Positions 25,383 to 35,000 of a DNA stretch of 64,000 nucleotides are shown in pieces. Origin of the DNA: DSSB01 sp046346845 (GTDB lineage: Bacteria; UBA10199; DSSB01). The notes under the pieces are model-generated. The model worked only from the letters and a program-made list of their open reading frames with translations. It was not told the DNA's origin and made no database searches. The stretch lies in the NCBI GenBank assembly GCA_046346845.1, contig JAXMHH010000004.1:248001-312000 (forward strand), read 5' to 3'. Positions within the stretch are counted from its first letter, which is position 1. Every line of letters starts with the position of its first letter. Both the position numbers and the translations under genes were made by a program.

Positions 25383-26774
25383 TTATTTGGAGGCCTCGCG
25401 CGCCTTGCGGCCGCCCAGGATGATGCGCAGCTTGTTTTTGGCGAAGCCGCGGCCCTCCAGGACGTCCATGATCTCGCGGTCGTCGTTGGCGGCCTTTTTG
25501 ATCTTGGCGGCGTCTTGCTCGACGAGCTCCCGGGACATCTCGATCCCGTAAGAGGAGAGGATGGCCTTCATCTCGTCGAAATGGCTGAGGATGGAGTGGC
25601 GCACGGACTCGAAGCCGGAACGGGCCGCGTTGGCGCGGGTCCAGAAGGCGAAGGGGTTCATCTGGAAGAAGGTGGCGTCGTCTTCCTTGGGCTCGAGCAG
25701 GATGATGTCGCCCTTGAAGCTGCGGTCTTCCTGGTAGCGCTTGATCCCGTCCTGCAGGCGCGAATGGTATAGGGTGCGGAAGACCTGGTTGAAGACGCCG
25801 AACACGCCGTTGTCGGAGATGCGCTGGTCTTTGGTGACGTAGCGGTTCTTTTCGCGCAGGTATTCGACGTTGACCAGGTTCTTGAGCGGGCGGAAGGGGT
25901 TGTAGCAGATGATCAGCTCGGCGCCTTTCTCGATGGCCAGGTCGACGTTGGCCGTCTTGAGCACGCCGCCGTCGATATAGTCGACGCCCTTGATGCGGAC
26001 CGGCTTGTAAAAACCGGGCATGGCGGTGGAGGCCTGTACGGCCTGGCTGATGGTGACGTCGTTTTTCTCGTCCCAGCCGAAGATGGCCCGGTCGGAGCTG
26101 TCGAGGGCCATCGCGCAGATATAAAGGTCTTTGCCGCGCATCCGCTTGAGCACCTTGAAGTGGTTGCTCAAGTGGTTCTTCTTCATGTTTTCGGCCAGGT
26201 AATAATGGAGCCGCACGTTGTCGAACATGCCCGTGGGGAAGGCGCTGAGGATGGAGGGGGCCGACCTTCCGCTGTAGAGGGCGCGGGCCAGGGGCCGAAC
26301 CATCTTTTCGTAATTGGAGTAGTTGGGCTCGTGGATGAACTGGAGGAAACCCTGTCTCAGGCTTTCGCTGATATTGGGCAGGGCCTGGAAGAAATCCAAC
26401 AGGATGTTGGGGACGAAGGCGAAGCGGTTGAAGAGGTAGCGCATCGGCCTCTCCACCATCTCTTGCCAATTGGGATAATAAATCTCGAGCGGGGAGAGCT
26501 GGGAAAAGTGCTCGCTGGTGCCGTCTAAGCTTTTGAGGATTTCTTCGGGAGGAATGCCCCCGGCCAAGGGGGCGGCGAGAAATCCGCCCGCGGAGGTGCC
26601 CACGTAGATGTCGAAGTCGGTGACCTTGCGGTTGACCAGGAAGTCGTTGAGGGCCTTGAGGCCGCCCGCCTTGAAGGCGCCGCCGGAGATGGCGCCGCCG
26701 GCCAAGACCAGGGCGATTTTGCTGTGGTGCTTTTTCTTGCTGAGGTCGCTTTTCTGGACGATTCGGATACCCAA
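25383..26774 (-). CDS. patatin-like phospholipase
   Basis: A serine acyl hydrolase of the patatin/RssA group, expected to cleave phospholipid acyl esters. It has 463 residues from a TTG at 26774, chosen because AAGGAG lies 7 bases upstream. An in-frame GTG at 26816 lacks a ribosome-binding site and would add 14 residues. Motifs: the oxyanion loop LVLAGGAISGGAFKAGGLKA, the nucleophile elbow GTSAGG and the catalytic Asp in YIDGGVLKTANVD. No signal peptide. The C-terminal 150 residues are family-specific. It is a single-gene unit with a candidate sigma-70 promoter at 26840-26869. Confidence 0.88.
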   Translation of the reverse strand: MGIRIVQKSDLSKKKHHSKIALVLAGGAISGGAFKAGGLKALNDFLVNRKVTDFDIYVGTSAGGFLAAPLAGGIPPEEILKSLDGTSEHFSQLSPLEIYYPNWQEMVERPMRYLFNRFAFVPNILLDFFQALPNISESLRQGFLQFIHEPNYSNYEKMVRPLARALYSGRSAPSILSAFPTGMFDNVRLHYYLAENMKKNHLSNHFKVLKRMRGKDLYICAMALDSSDRAIFGWDEKNDVTISQAVQASTAMPGFYKPVRIKGVDYIDGGVLKTANVDLAIEKGAELIICYNPFRPLKNLVNVEYLREKNRYVTKDQRISDNGVFGVFNQVFRTLYHSRLQDGIKRYQEDRSFKGDIILLEPKEDDATFFQMNPFAFWTRANAARSGFESVRHSILSHFDEMKAILSSYGIEMSRELVEQDAAKIKKAANDDREIMDVLEGRGFAKNKLRIILGGRKAREASK

Positions 26775-26839
26775 GGAATCACTCCTTCTTTTTCCGAGCG
26801 TGGAAACCCCCGCCACGAGCCCTTTGACACAGTGGGTCG

Positions 26840-26869
26840 AGCCTAGCTTCGAAAAATGAGGAAAGTCAA
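26840..26869 (-). promoter_or_regulatory. possible sigma-70 promoter of the patatin gene
   Basis: On the minus strand, TTGACT (26869-26864, 5 of 6) is separated by 18 bases from TAGGCT (26845-26840, 3 of 6), about 65 bases before the TTG start. Confidence 0.3.
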
Positions 26870-26892
26870 GCTTTTGGCTAGGGGGGATGTCC

Positions 26893-27984
26893 TCAAATTT
26901 CGCCCCTTCGCATCTTGAGGATCATTTTGAGATTGGGGGCGTACTTCCCGTAGACATTTTCCCCGGCCTTGAAATTTTTCCAGGCGACATCCCTCTGCCC
27001 ATTCCGGAGGGCGATGTGACCCAACATGTAATGGGCATAGGCCTGCCAGGCGGGGGAGGGCTTGTTGGCCAAAAATTCCTCAAAATTGGCCTGCGCCGCG
27101 GCCAGGTCGCCGGCCCGGTAATAGGCCAGGGCCTTGAAGTACCGGGCGACATTGGTCTCGGGGCTCTCCTTCAAGACCTCGTCCAGCACTTGAATCGCCG
27201 CCTGGTTCTGCCCGATCAGGGAAAGGAAATTTCCCTTCAGGTTCTTCATGATGATGTTGGCCGGGTATTTGTCCAAGAGGGTCTGGGCCAAGGGGAGTCC
27301 GAGCTTCCCGTTGTTCTGCTCGTGGTAGACGAAGGTCAGGGCCGCGATGGCCAGGTCATTGACGACCGAGCCCTCGGCGATGGCCTTGTTGATCTGCTCG
27401 ATGCCCTCCTTCCGCCGGTCTTTGAAAAAGGGGAGGAAGCGGATGCGGCTGGTGAAGACGCTCTTCCAATAATTGAACAGGCCCAGTCCCAAGTTGACGT
27501 CGACGAACTCGGGGTCGAGTTCCAGCGCCCGCTCCAGGCACTTCTTCGCCTGGTTGCTGGCGCCCAAGGCCTTAAAGTACTCGTCTTTCCGAATGTAGTA
27601 GAAACCGCGCAAGCCGCTGCTGGCGCCGCAGAGAAAATTATCCCAGGCGCTGGAAGTCTTGCTGGCGGCGACCTTGTCCACGATGACTTGGTTGCGCCGC
27701 TGCTCTTGGTCGAAGGTTTGGTCGAGCGAGAAGTCGAAATTTTCGAACATCTTGGCGTTGTATAGGGCCATCAGCCCGAAAGAGCCCAGCGGGGAGTCGG
27801 GATATTGTCGGGCGAGGCGATCGAAGTGGGCCTCGGCTTGCGAATATTGGCGATTGAAGATCAGGGTTTGTCCGGCCAAGGCCTGGTTCAGGATGTCTTC
27901 GGTGGCGCCTTGGGGGATGTGGCGGAAGGCCCCCAGCAGGGCGATGGCCATCAAACAGAAAACGCCGCTTAGGACTCTTTTCAC
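26893..27984 (-). CDS. exported TPR-repeat protein
   Basis: A 363-residue protein with a Sec-type signal (SGVFCLMAIALLGAF). It contains several tetratricopeptide repeats, for example YSQAEAHFDRLARQYPDSPL, KKCLERALELDPEFVDVNLG and GDLAAAQANFEEFLANKPSP. The start is a GTG at 27984 preceded by AAAGGAG at 6 bases. Such proteins scaffold periplasmic or outer-membrane complexes, but nothing around it identifies a partner. The patatin gene is downstream and the metalloprotease gene upstream on the same strand, with a terminator between the latter and this gene. Confidence 0.82.
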   Translation of the reverse strand: MKRVLSGVFCLMAIALLGAFRHIPQGATEDILNQALAGQTLIFNRQYSQAEAHFDRLARQYPDSPLGSFGLMALYNAKMFENFDFSLDQTFDQEQRRNQVIVDKVAASKTSSAWDNFLCGASSGLRGFYYIRKDEYFKALGASNQAKKCLERALELDPEFVDVNLGLGLFNYWKSVFTSRIRFLPFFKDRRKEGIEQINKAIAEGSVVNDLAIAALTFVYHEQNNGKLGLPLAQTLLDKYPANIIMKNLKGNFLSLIGQNQAAIQVLDEVLKESPETNVARYFKALAYYRAGDLAAAQANFEEFLANKPSPAWQAYAHYMLGHIALRNGQRDVAWKNFKAGENVYGKYAPNLKMILKMRRGEI

Positions 27985-28051
27985 GAGCTTCTCCTTTTAC
28001 TGTATTAGCCGAGACCGGCGCCGCCTGCGAATCGTAAAATTTTTTGGGGGT

Positions 28052-28101
28052 AAAAAGAAAGCATGGGCCCGAGGCTTGTTGAAAACCCCTGGGCCCATGC
28101 T
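28052..28101 (-). terminator. Rho-independent terminator
   Basis: On the minus strand, AGCATGGGCCC (28101-28091) pairs perfectly with GGGCCCATGCT (28070-28060), followed by TTCTTTTT (28059-28052). It ends the metalloprotease transcript. The 20-base loop is long. Confidence 0.75.
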
Positions 28102-28129
28102 GGACCTGGGATGAGGAGAAAAAATCTAT

Positions 28130-29770
28130 TTACTGTATCCGAATGACGATTCCACCAGCCATCATACCCGCCGGCGCAGAAAAGCTCAAGCCTTGTCCTG
28201 CATCCATCAGCTTCTTTCCGGTGATTTCTAGAAAGTAGGCCCCCGGGACCGCTACTTGTCCGGTGAAGGGCAGGTCGCCCAGGTTATGGGCTTGGACCCC
28301 TTGGAGGTTGGTACCCCGGTTGTCGTCCTGGGGGCCCTGCAAGGAGATGCCTTTCAGGTTGTAGCGGGGGTCGGAGGAGATCCCTTGGTTGCTGAGTTGG
28401 ACGGTGGCGAAGAAATCCAAGAGGAGGTTCCGGAAGCTCCAGCCGGTCGCCTGTTCGATATTGGGCACGCCCTTGGTCCCGCTTTGCAGGAGTTTTCTTA
28501 ACAATTCCGGACCATTAGCGGCCCCAGGGTAGCGCCTTAATTCCGCCTGCTCGTAGAGGTAGCGGAAGAAAAGGTAGGAGCCGCCGCGCTGCGCAATGGA
28601 GATTCCCGTGGTGAAGGCCGCGGCCTCCGGGGCGACCAAGTAGAGGGCGACGCGGGAGGGGTTTTCGACCCCTGTGTGATCCAGGGACCCATTGGGCGCC
28701 AGGTCCTCGATGAAGTGGCTGATGGCCTCATTGGCCCAGGCCTCCTCCGCCCCGTCGTTCCGCAGCAGGACGTGCTGGTTGAAGCTGATCATGTGCTGGT
28801 ACTCATGGGGCAAAACCGAAGGGGCGATGTTGGAGGACCAGAAGTCCTTGTTGAGATTGATGTTCCACCGGCCGCTCGGGTCGGGGACGCAGAGGAATAA
28901 GACCTCTTGCTCGTTGCTGGTTTGGACGGTGCTGCGGGGGTAGAGGTCGCCGCCGTAGAAATACCCGGTGATGAAGCCCCCGCCCGATTTGCCCAGGCGG
29001 TTGACCGCGGGGGAAAAGAGCACCGAAAAACTCCCGCTCTGGTCGACGTCGGACTCGCTGCCGAACAGGGCCCGTTCGTGGGGGATCTTGGCCTCAAATT
29101 CGTTGAGGATGCCTCCCAGGTCGTTGGCGCTGAGGTCGTTCAAGACCGCCTCATCGATGTAGTAAATGACCCCGCCGCTGCGCCGGACCTCAACCCCGCA
29201 GACGGTCTCGTACAGGTTGTTGTTAGAGAGCGAACTCAAGACGTTGAAGTAGATGCCGCGACCCCCGCCGCAGGCCGTGTGGCTGGCCGCAAAGTCCTTG
29301 GTCACCGGTCCGGCGCCTGCGTTTTCCGGGGAATAGGGTTCCAAACCCTCTAATTCCTGCTCGGCCGCCCGCAGGCGTTCATGGAGGAGGGAGGTGCCGT
29401 CGGTGTCCGCGGAGACTTCCTCGTCCGCGGCGGGATTCGGGAGGGTGGGCGCTTGTAGGAATTTCGCCTGGGCCGGGTCGTCCAGGCCGGAAAGCCGGAA
29501 GTCGAAGCTTCCGCCCTCGGCGTTGGAGCCGAAGAACACCACCGCGAATTTCTCGCTCCCCGACAGTTCGGAAAATTCGATCCTGGCCTGATTGCTGCCG
29601 TCGAAATTGATGGGGCGGACCTCGCCTGGGGCGAAGCCCCCGCCCAGGGCTTGGGTGGAAAAGTCAGGACCCGAACCGGAGCCGCCGCAGGCCAGCAGGC
29701 TGCACAGGGTCATGGCTGCAAAGAAGTGGTTGATGTTTGGAAAGCGGCGATCCCGGCGCGAAGCGAACAT
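28130..29770 (-). CDS. lipoprotein zinc metalloprotease (M30/hyicolysin-like)
   Basis: A 546-residue predicted lipoprotein, lipobox SLLACGGSGSG. The ATG at 29770 is preferred over an in-frame TTG at 29782, which has no properly spaced ribosome-binding site. HEXXH occurs in VLPHEYQHMISFNQ (about residue 324). WANEAISHFIEDLAPNG then supplies the downstream Glu, the arrangement seen in M30-like zincins. The N-terminal 150 residues look like a beta-sandwich. The C-terminal 80 residues (GQVAVPGAYFLEITGKKL) look like a further beta domain. It probably digests proteins at the cell surface. Alternatively it is another member of the broader gluzincin set. Confidence 0.8.
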   Translation of the reverse strand: MFASRRDRRFPNINHFFAAMTLCSLLACGGSGSGPDFSTQALGGGFAPGEVRPINFDGSNQARIEFSELSGSEKFAVVFFGSNAEGGSFDFRLSGLDDPAQAKFLQAPTLPNPAADEEVSADTDGTSLLHERLRAAEQELEGLEPYSPENAGAGPVTKDFAASHTACGGGRGIYFNVLSSLSNNNLYETVCGVEVRRSGGVIYYIDEAVLNDLSANDLGGILNEFEAKIPHERALFGSESDVDQSGSFSVLFSPAVNRLGKSGGGFITGYFYGGDLYPRSTVQTSNEQEVLFLCVPDPSGRWNINLNKDFWSSNIAPSVLPHEYQHMISFNQHVLLRNDGAEEAWANEAISHFIEDLAPNGSLDHTGVENPSRVALYLVAPEAAAFTTGISIAQRGGSYLFFRYLYEQAELRRYPGAANGPELLRKLLQSGTKGVPNIEQATGWSFRNLLLDFFATVQLSNQGISSDPRYNLKGISLQGPQDDNRGTNLQGVQAHNLGDLPFTGQVAVPGAYFLEITGKKLMDAGQGLSFSAPAGMMAGGIVIRIQ

Positions 29771-29854
29771 AAAAGACCTCAATCCTTCGAAAATTGCGCG
29801 GGAAGGCTTTTCAGGCTCTCTCGATTGGGCAGGCTTCTCGGGACTTAAGAAAAA

Positions 29855-29870
29855 GCAACGGGAATGCCAA
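29855..29870 (-). promoter_or_regulatory. sigma-54 promoter of the metalloprotease gene
   Basis: On the minus strand, TTGGCATTCCCGTTGC has GG and GC 10 bases apart, with TTGGCA and TTGC both matching consensus. The transcript start would be near 29843, about 73 bases before the ATG at 29770. Confidence 0.65.
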
Positions 29871-29905
29871 TTTGAGAAAATGGCGGCAAAATTACAAAAA
29901 TATTA

Positions 29906-29929
29906 ATAATTATAATAAGTTATAATTAT
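29906..29929. repeat. perfect AT-rich inverted repeat, possible activator site
   Basis: ATAATTATAA, a TAAG loop and TTATAATTAT form a perfect 10-bp inverted repeat. It lies 35 bases upstream of the sigma-54 element, so it could bind an enhancer-binding protein or IHF. Confidence 0.5.
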
Positions 29930-30090
29930 CATTTTGATGGCGGGGCGGTGGCGCTGGGAATAGACTGGGGGTAATAAATTACCGAACGAATCGCCGAATT
30001 ATGATTTAACTATTTAAAAATTAATGTAAATTTCTGTTTTTTAAAGATGGAGAAGAATGGGGTAGAAAATAACCCAGATACGGACGAGAG

Positions 30091-30119
30091 AAAAAATAAT
30101 TTATAATTAATTATTTTTT
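30091..30119 (-). terminator. AT-rich hairpin at gene end, possible terminator
   Basis: AAAAAATAATT (30091-30101) and AATTATTTTTT (30109-30119) form an 11-bp perfect stem overlapping the stop codon at 30118. The U-rich downstream arm is compatible with termination, but the stem has no GC. Confidence 0.35.
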
Positions 30120-31920
30120 ATAGGTTTTTCATCAGAAAGGCCGCCGCGGAGAGGCCCAGAACGGCCAGGACGATGAGGTAGAAGACGAAGCTGTAGAGCC
30201 GCGGCTTGCCGCGATAGCGTTCTTTCAGCCCCAAGAGCTCAAAGACGTTGGCGGGTACGCCCTGCGGGCCCGGATCGGCGAGGAGGAGGGGGGCCGTTGG
30301 GGTCTCCGGAGTGGGAAGGGGTAATTTCTCGTTTTTTTTGTTGCCGAAAATCGAGCGCTCCAGTCGGGCCTGGCTGAAGGCGTCGATATTGCCCTTGGGA
30401 TTGAACACGACTTTTTTGGCGAACTCCTCCGCCTGATTGAGCTGCAGCTGTTCGGCGAGGTGCTTGAGCGCCGTGTAGTCCAGCTCTTCCCCGAAGGCGG
30501 CCTTGAGCTGATCTTGGCTGAGTTTCTGGCCGGGCTTCATGCGGGCCAGGAGCTTCAAGAGCAGTTCGTCGTCCACCGCGACCTGGGCGAATTTTTCTTC
30601 TTTGGTCTTTTCTCCCTGAAGGTATTTCAGGTCGCCGACCATGACGTTGCCTTGCCCCTCCTTTTTGAACATGCCGCGGAAGATCATGGCCAAGACCGCC
30701 TCCATGGCCTTTTTGGCGCCCTTCTCCTGATTGCCCAGCTTCATCATGCGCGTGAAGAAGGCCTCCCAGTCGCTCTTGACCGGGAAGTTGGGATCTTTTC
30801 CGCCCAGCGGTTGGTCGAGGTCGCGGCCTTCCTCCAGCACCTCGTGCAGGAGCAGGGCGAAGCGGGTCTCAAAGTCGAGGCTGGCCTCCTCCGAGGCCTG
30901 CTGGCTGTCGGCCCGGCCTTCTTGCAGCCGTTCGGCCTCGGCCTCGAGGAGCTTTTCCGACTCCTTCATCATGCCGCCCTCTTTGCGGGCGTGCAGGGCG
31001 CGCTGGCGCAGGACCTTGCCCAACAGGGACTGGGCCTCGGGGCTCAGGGGGTGTTCGCCGCCGTCCTCGCTGGGCAACTCGCTGAGGCTGCCGTCTTTGT
31101 TGAGCCGGAAGGCGCGAAGTTCTTTGCCGTCCTTCACGAACACCAAGTTGCCGCGGATCTGCACGGCGACCGGCAATCCCGTCGCGAAGAGCTGCTGGGC
31201 GGCGGCGCCCATCTGCTGCTGCATCAGGCGTTGGACCTGCTGCAGGAAGCCCTCGGGGTTGAAGCCCCTGCCGGTGAAGGCCCGCGCCGCGGTCTCGCCG
31301 CCGGCGTTGAAGGCCCTGGCGTAGGTGATCAGCAGGGGGATGGCACGCTCCGACGTGCCCAAGGGGCTTCGCGCCATCGGCAGGCTGCGGGCCGCCGTGC
31401 CAGCGGGGTTGCCGGGAGTGGCCCTAGCCCCGGCCTGGGGATTGGCACCTTGGGCCTGGCCTTGCTGGAGGCGCTGATGGATGAGGGCCCGCGCAGTCTC
31501 GGGGGTGTTGAGGGAGTTCGCGACGGTCCAGGCCTGGACGTTGATGGAGCTGATGGTCTGAGGACGGCTGAGGGTGCGCCCGGCATCGCGCTGCTGCTGC
31601 TGTTGGGAGTTCCGCGCCAGGAAGCCGTCCATCTCGGACTCGCGGACCACCGGTTCGCCGCCGGCCTCGCGGGCCCGGGATCCCTCCGAGCCGCGGGCCT
31701 CGCCCTCGCGGGGGGCCCCTTCGGGACGGGCCTGACCCTCGCCCTCGCGCACCGTCTCGCGGTTCTGTTCTTGGGTCCGGGTTTGTTCGGCTAAATTGGC
31801 GGCCTGCTGGGCATTTTCCAGGGGTTTGGCCTGGTTGGCCTCGAACATGTTTTGAACGATATCCATCCCGCTGCGCGGGGGACCGCCCACGCCGCTGCTG
31901 CCGCCTCCTGGGGATGCCAT
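30118..31920 (-). CDS. large tail-anchored protein of unknown function
   Basis: A 600-residue protein I do not recognise. The ATG at 31920 has AAGGAG 5 bases upstream; a GTG two codons earlier overlaps that site. The N-terminal 200 residues are Gln/Arg/Ala-rich and probably disordered (EQNRETVREGEGQARPEGAP). About 210-300 is a compact region (LPVAVQIRGNLVFVKDGKEL). About 330-520 is mostly helical, Glu/Lys-rich. The extreme C-terminus is a single transmembrane helix (FVFYLIVLAVLGLSAAAFLM) followed by KNL, so it would be tail-anchored with the bulk in the cytoplasm. Divergent from mfd. Function unknown. Confidence 0.72.
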   Translation of the reverse strand: MASPGGGSSGVGGPPRSGMDIVQNMFEANQAKPLENAQQAANLAEQTRTQEQNRETVREGEGQARPEGAPREGEARGSEGSRAREAGGEPVVRESEMDGFLARNSQQQQQRDAGRTLSRPQTISSINVQAWTVANSLNTPETARALIHQRLQQGQAQGANPQAGARATPGNPAGTAARSLPMARSPLGTSERAIPLLITYARAFNAGGETAARAFTGRGFNPEGFLQQVQRLMQQQMGAAAQQLFATGLPVAVQIRGNLVFVKDGKELRAFRLNKDGSLSELPSEDGGEHPLSPEAQSLLGKVLRQRALHARKEGGMMKESEKLLEAEAERLQEGRADSQQASEEASLDFETRFALLLHEVLEEGRDLDQPLGGKDPNFPVKSDWEAFFTRMMKLGNQEKGAKKAMEAVLAMIFRGMFKKEGQGNVMVGDLKYLQGEKTKEEKFAQVAVDDELLLKLLARMKPGQKLSQDQLKAAFGEELDYTALKHLAEQLQLNQAEEFAKKVVFNPKGNIDAFSQARLERSIFGNKKNEKLPLPTPETPTAPLLLADPGPQGVPANVFELLGLKERYRGKPRLYSFVFYLIVLAVLGLSAAAFLMKNL

Positions 31921-31989
31921 GCTCACTCCTTCCGACTAAGGCCCATCCTAGCGAATTATCGGGGGAAAGTCCTATGGAATTCGGTGTCT

Positions 31990-32005
31990 TGCAAAATTTT
32001 CCCCA
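31990..32005 (-). promoter_or_regulatory. weak sigma-54-like element
   Basis: On the minus strand, TGGGGAAAATTTTGCA has GG and GC 10 bases apart and a good TTTGCA -12, but lacks the CAC after the -24 GG. It is about 70 bases before the tail-anchored protein start. Confidence 0.3.
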
Positions 32006-32048
32006 CCCTTGACCCGGGCCCCGCCGCCGATTATGGAGGGTCGCCTCC

Positions 32049-35000
32049 ATGAATAAGCTCCAGGATTTATTGGCCCTGGCGGGGCAGGGACCCGCCCCCT
32101 CGTTCAGCGGCCTGAGCGGATCGGCCCTGGCCTTCGCCTTGGCGCGCCTCTTTCGCCAGGGGCAGGGCCCCTTATTGCTCTTTGTGCCCGATGAGAAACG
32201 GGCCGCGGAGTTGGAGGAGGACTTGGCCTTTTTCCTGGGCTCCGCCGAGCCGCTGCTCATGCTGCCGCCCCTGGGCATCCTTCCCTATTACGGACTCAGT
32301 CCCAACCCCGACGTCACCGCCCGCCGCCTGGCTACGCTGCACGCCCTGCTGCAGCGGCGCGAGCCCTACCTGGCGATCTTCTCGACCTCGGCCCTGCTGC
32401 GTCGCCTGCCGCCCAAGGGCATCTTTGGCACCTATTCCGACTATGTGGTGGCCGGCGAGGAGCTGCCGCGGGACGATTTCCAAAGGAAGCTCTTGGCGGC
32501 GGGTTACCTCTCGGTGCCGATCGTCGAGGACCCGGGGACCTTCTGCAAGCGGGGCGGCATCCTCGACGTCTTTTCACCGCAGCTGGAGCGGCCGGTGCGT
32601 TTGGAATTCTTCGGCGATCAGGTGGAGAGCCTGCGCTATTTCGATCCCGAGTCGCAGCGTTCCCAAGAGGCCCTCGAGGAATTCGTCGTCATCCCGGCGC
32701 GTGAGGTCCTGTTCAGCGAGGAGGGTCTGGCCCTGGCCGCGAAGCGCTTTCGCGAGCGCGCCGACGAGCTGGGCCTGCCGAAGTCGGAGCGAGAACCCTT
32801 CACCGACGCCCTCAGGCACCGGATGGCGCCGCCCGCCCTCGAGACCTACCTGCCGCTCTTCTACGAGCAAGGCGCCACGCTCTTCGACTACCTGCCGGCC
32901 CAGGCCCGGGCGGTGTGGGTCGAGCCGGAGCTGGGGCTTGCCCAGCTCGAGGAGCTGAGAGGCGAGGGGGAGGCGGCCCATGCCGCCAGCCACGGCACCG
33001 AGCGCCTGGTGAGGCCGGAGGAATTGTTTTTGAGCCGCGAAGAGGTAGCCCAGGCCTTGGCGGCGCGTCGGGCTTGGCCCTGCCGCGAACTGCAGTCCGG
33101 TCCCGAGTCCCTCGGCTTTTCGGTGGGCACGCATGAAGAGCTCAGCGCCCTGCTCAAGCACGCCCACTTGAGCGAGGAGATGTTAAAACCGCTGACGGAT
33201 CGGTTGCGGGAGTGGCTGCGCGCCAGCATCCGCGTCCTGTTGGTCGCGGGGACGCACTCGCAGCGGCTGCGCCTGCAAGACCTGCTGGAACGGGCCGGGC
33301 TTCCGCTCCGCGACCTGCCGGGCGGTTTCGCGGAATTCGTCGACTTGAAGGCCCAAGCCCAGAACGTCTATCTCTGCGAGGGTCACCTCTCCAAGGGCTT
33401 CCTCTGGGAGGAGGAGGGCCTCGCCCTGCTCAGCGACCAGGAGGTCTTTGGGGAAAAGCAGCGGCGCCGCAAGGCGGAGGCCCGCAAGGCCGAGGCCTTC
33501 ACCACCTTTGAGGAGCTGGCGGAGGGCGACTACATCGTCCACGAGCAGCACGGCCTCGGCATTTATCGGGGACTCCAGCACCTCAACCTCGACGGCCAGC
33601 CGAACGATTTCCTCCTCTTGGAATACCTGGGCGGCGACAAGCTCTACCTCCCCGTCTACCGGCTGAACCTGGTCAGCCGCTACACCGCCCAGGAGGGGCA
33701 TGTCCCCCGTTTGGACAAGCTTGGCGCCGGCACCTGGGACAAGAACAAGGCCAAGGTGCGCAAGGCGCTGCGCGCCATGGCCGGGGAGCTGCTCAAGCTC
33801 TACGCCGAGCGCGCCACCCTGCGCGGCCATGCCTTCAGCCCTGGCGGTGTCCTCTACGAGGAATTCGAGGCGACCTTCCCCTTCGAGGAGACCCCCGACC
33901 AGCTGCGGGCGATTCGCGACGTCAACCAGGATATGGACGACGAGCGCCCCATGGACCGGCTTATCTGCGGCGACGTCGGCTTCGGCAAGACCGAGGTGGC
34001 GATGCGGGCGGCCTTTCGCGCCATCCTGGACAACAAGCAGGTGGCGGTGCTGGTGCCGACCACGGTGCTGGCCCTGCAGCACGAGCGGAACTTCCGGGCC
34101 CGCTTCCAGAATTTCCCCGCCAAGATCGAGATGCTCTCGCGCTTCGTCCGTCCCAAGCAGCACCAGGAGGTCCTGGAGGGCCTGAAGAGCGGAAAGGTCG
34201 ACATTGTCGTCGGGACCCACTCGCTCCTGGGGAAGGAAGTGCAGTTCAAAGACCTGGGCCTGATGATCGTCGACGAGGAGCACCGCTTCGGCGTGGCCCA
34301 GAAGGAGAAAATCAAGAAGTTCAAGAAGCTGGCCGACGTGCTGACGCTCACGGCCACCCCCATCCCGCGCACCCTCAACATGTCGCTCTCCGGCATCCGC
34401 GACCTGTCGGTGATCGCGACGCCGCCGGTGGATCGCCTGGCCATCCAGACCTTCGTGGCTCCCTACAACGAGGACTTGATTCGCGAAGCCATCCTGCGGG
34501 AGCTGTCCCGCGGCGGCCAGGTGTATTTCATCCACAACCGGGTGCAAAACATCCTCGAGATGAAGAAGCGGCTGGAAGAGATCGTCCCCGAGGCGAAGAT
34601 CGAGATCGGCCACGGCCAGATGGAGGAGGGCAAGCTCGAGGAGGTGATGATCCGCTTCGTCAACCGGGAGTTCAACGTCTTTCTCTCGACTACGATCGTC
34701 GAGTCGGGCCTGGACATCCCCTCCGCCAACACCATGGTCGTCAACCGGGCCGACACCTTCGGCTTGGCCCAGCTCTACCAGCTGCGTGGCCGCATCGGCC
34801 GCTCCAACCTGCGGGCCTATGCCTACCTCATGATCCCCGGCCAGGAGGCCATCACCACCCAGGCCCGGGCGCGGCTCGCGGTTTTGCAGCGCTACACCGA
34901 CCTCGGCTCGGGCTTCAAGATCGCCGCCCACGACCTCGAGATCCGCGGGGCCGGCAACCTCTTGGGTCCGGAACAGTCCGGGCATATCGCGGCGGTGGGT

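Larger units (their letters stand above)
29771..30117 (-). other. regulatory intergenic region, AT-rich
   Basis: A 347-base gap. Bases 29880-30117 are much more AT-rich than the genome around them. It carries the sigma-54 element at 29855-29870 and a perfect AT palindrome at 29906-29929. No gene or structured RNA is seen. Confidence 0.6.
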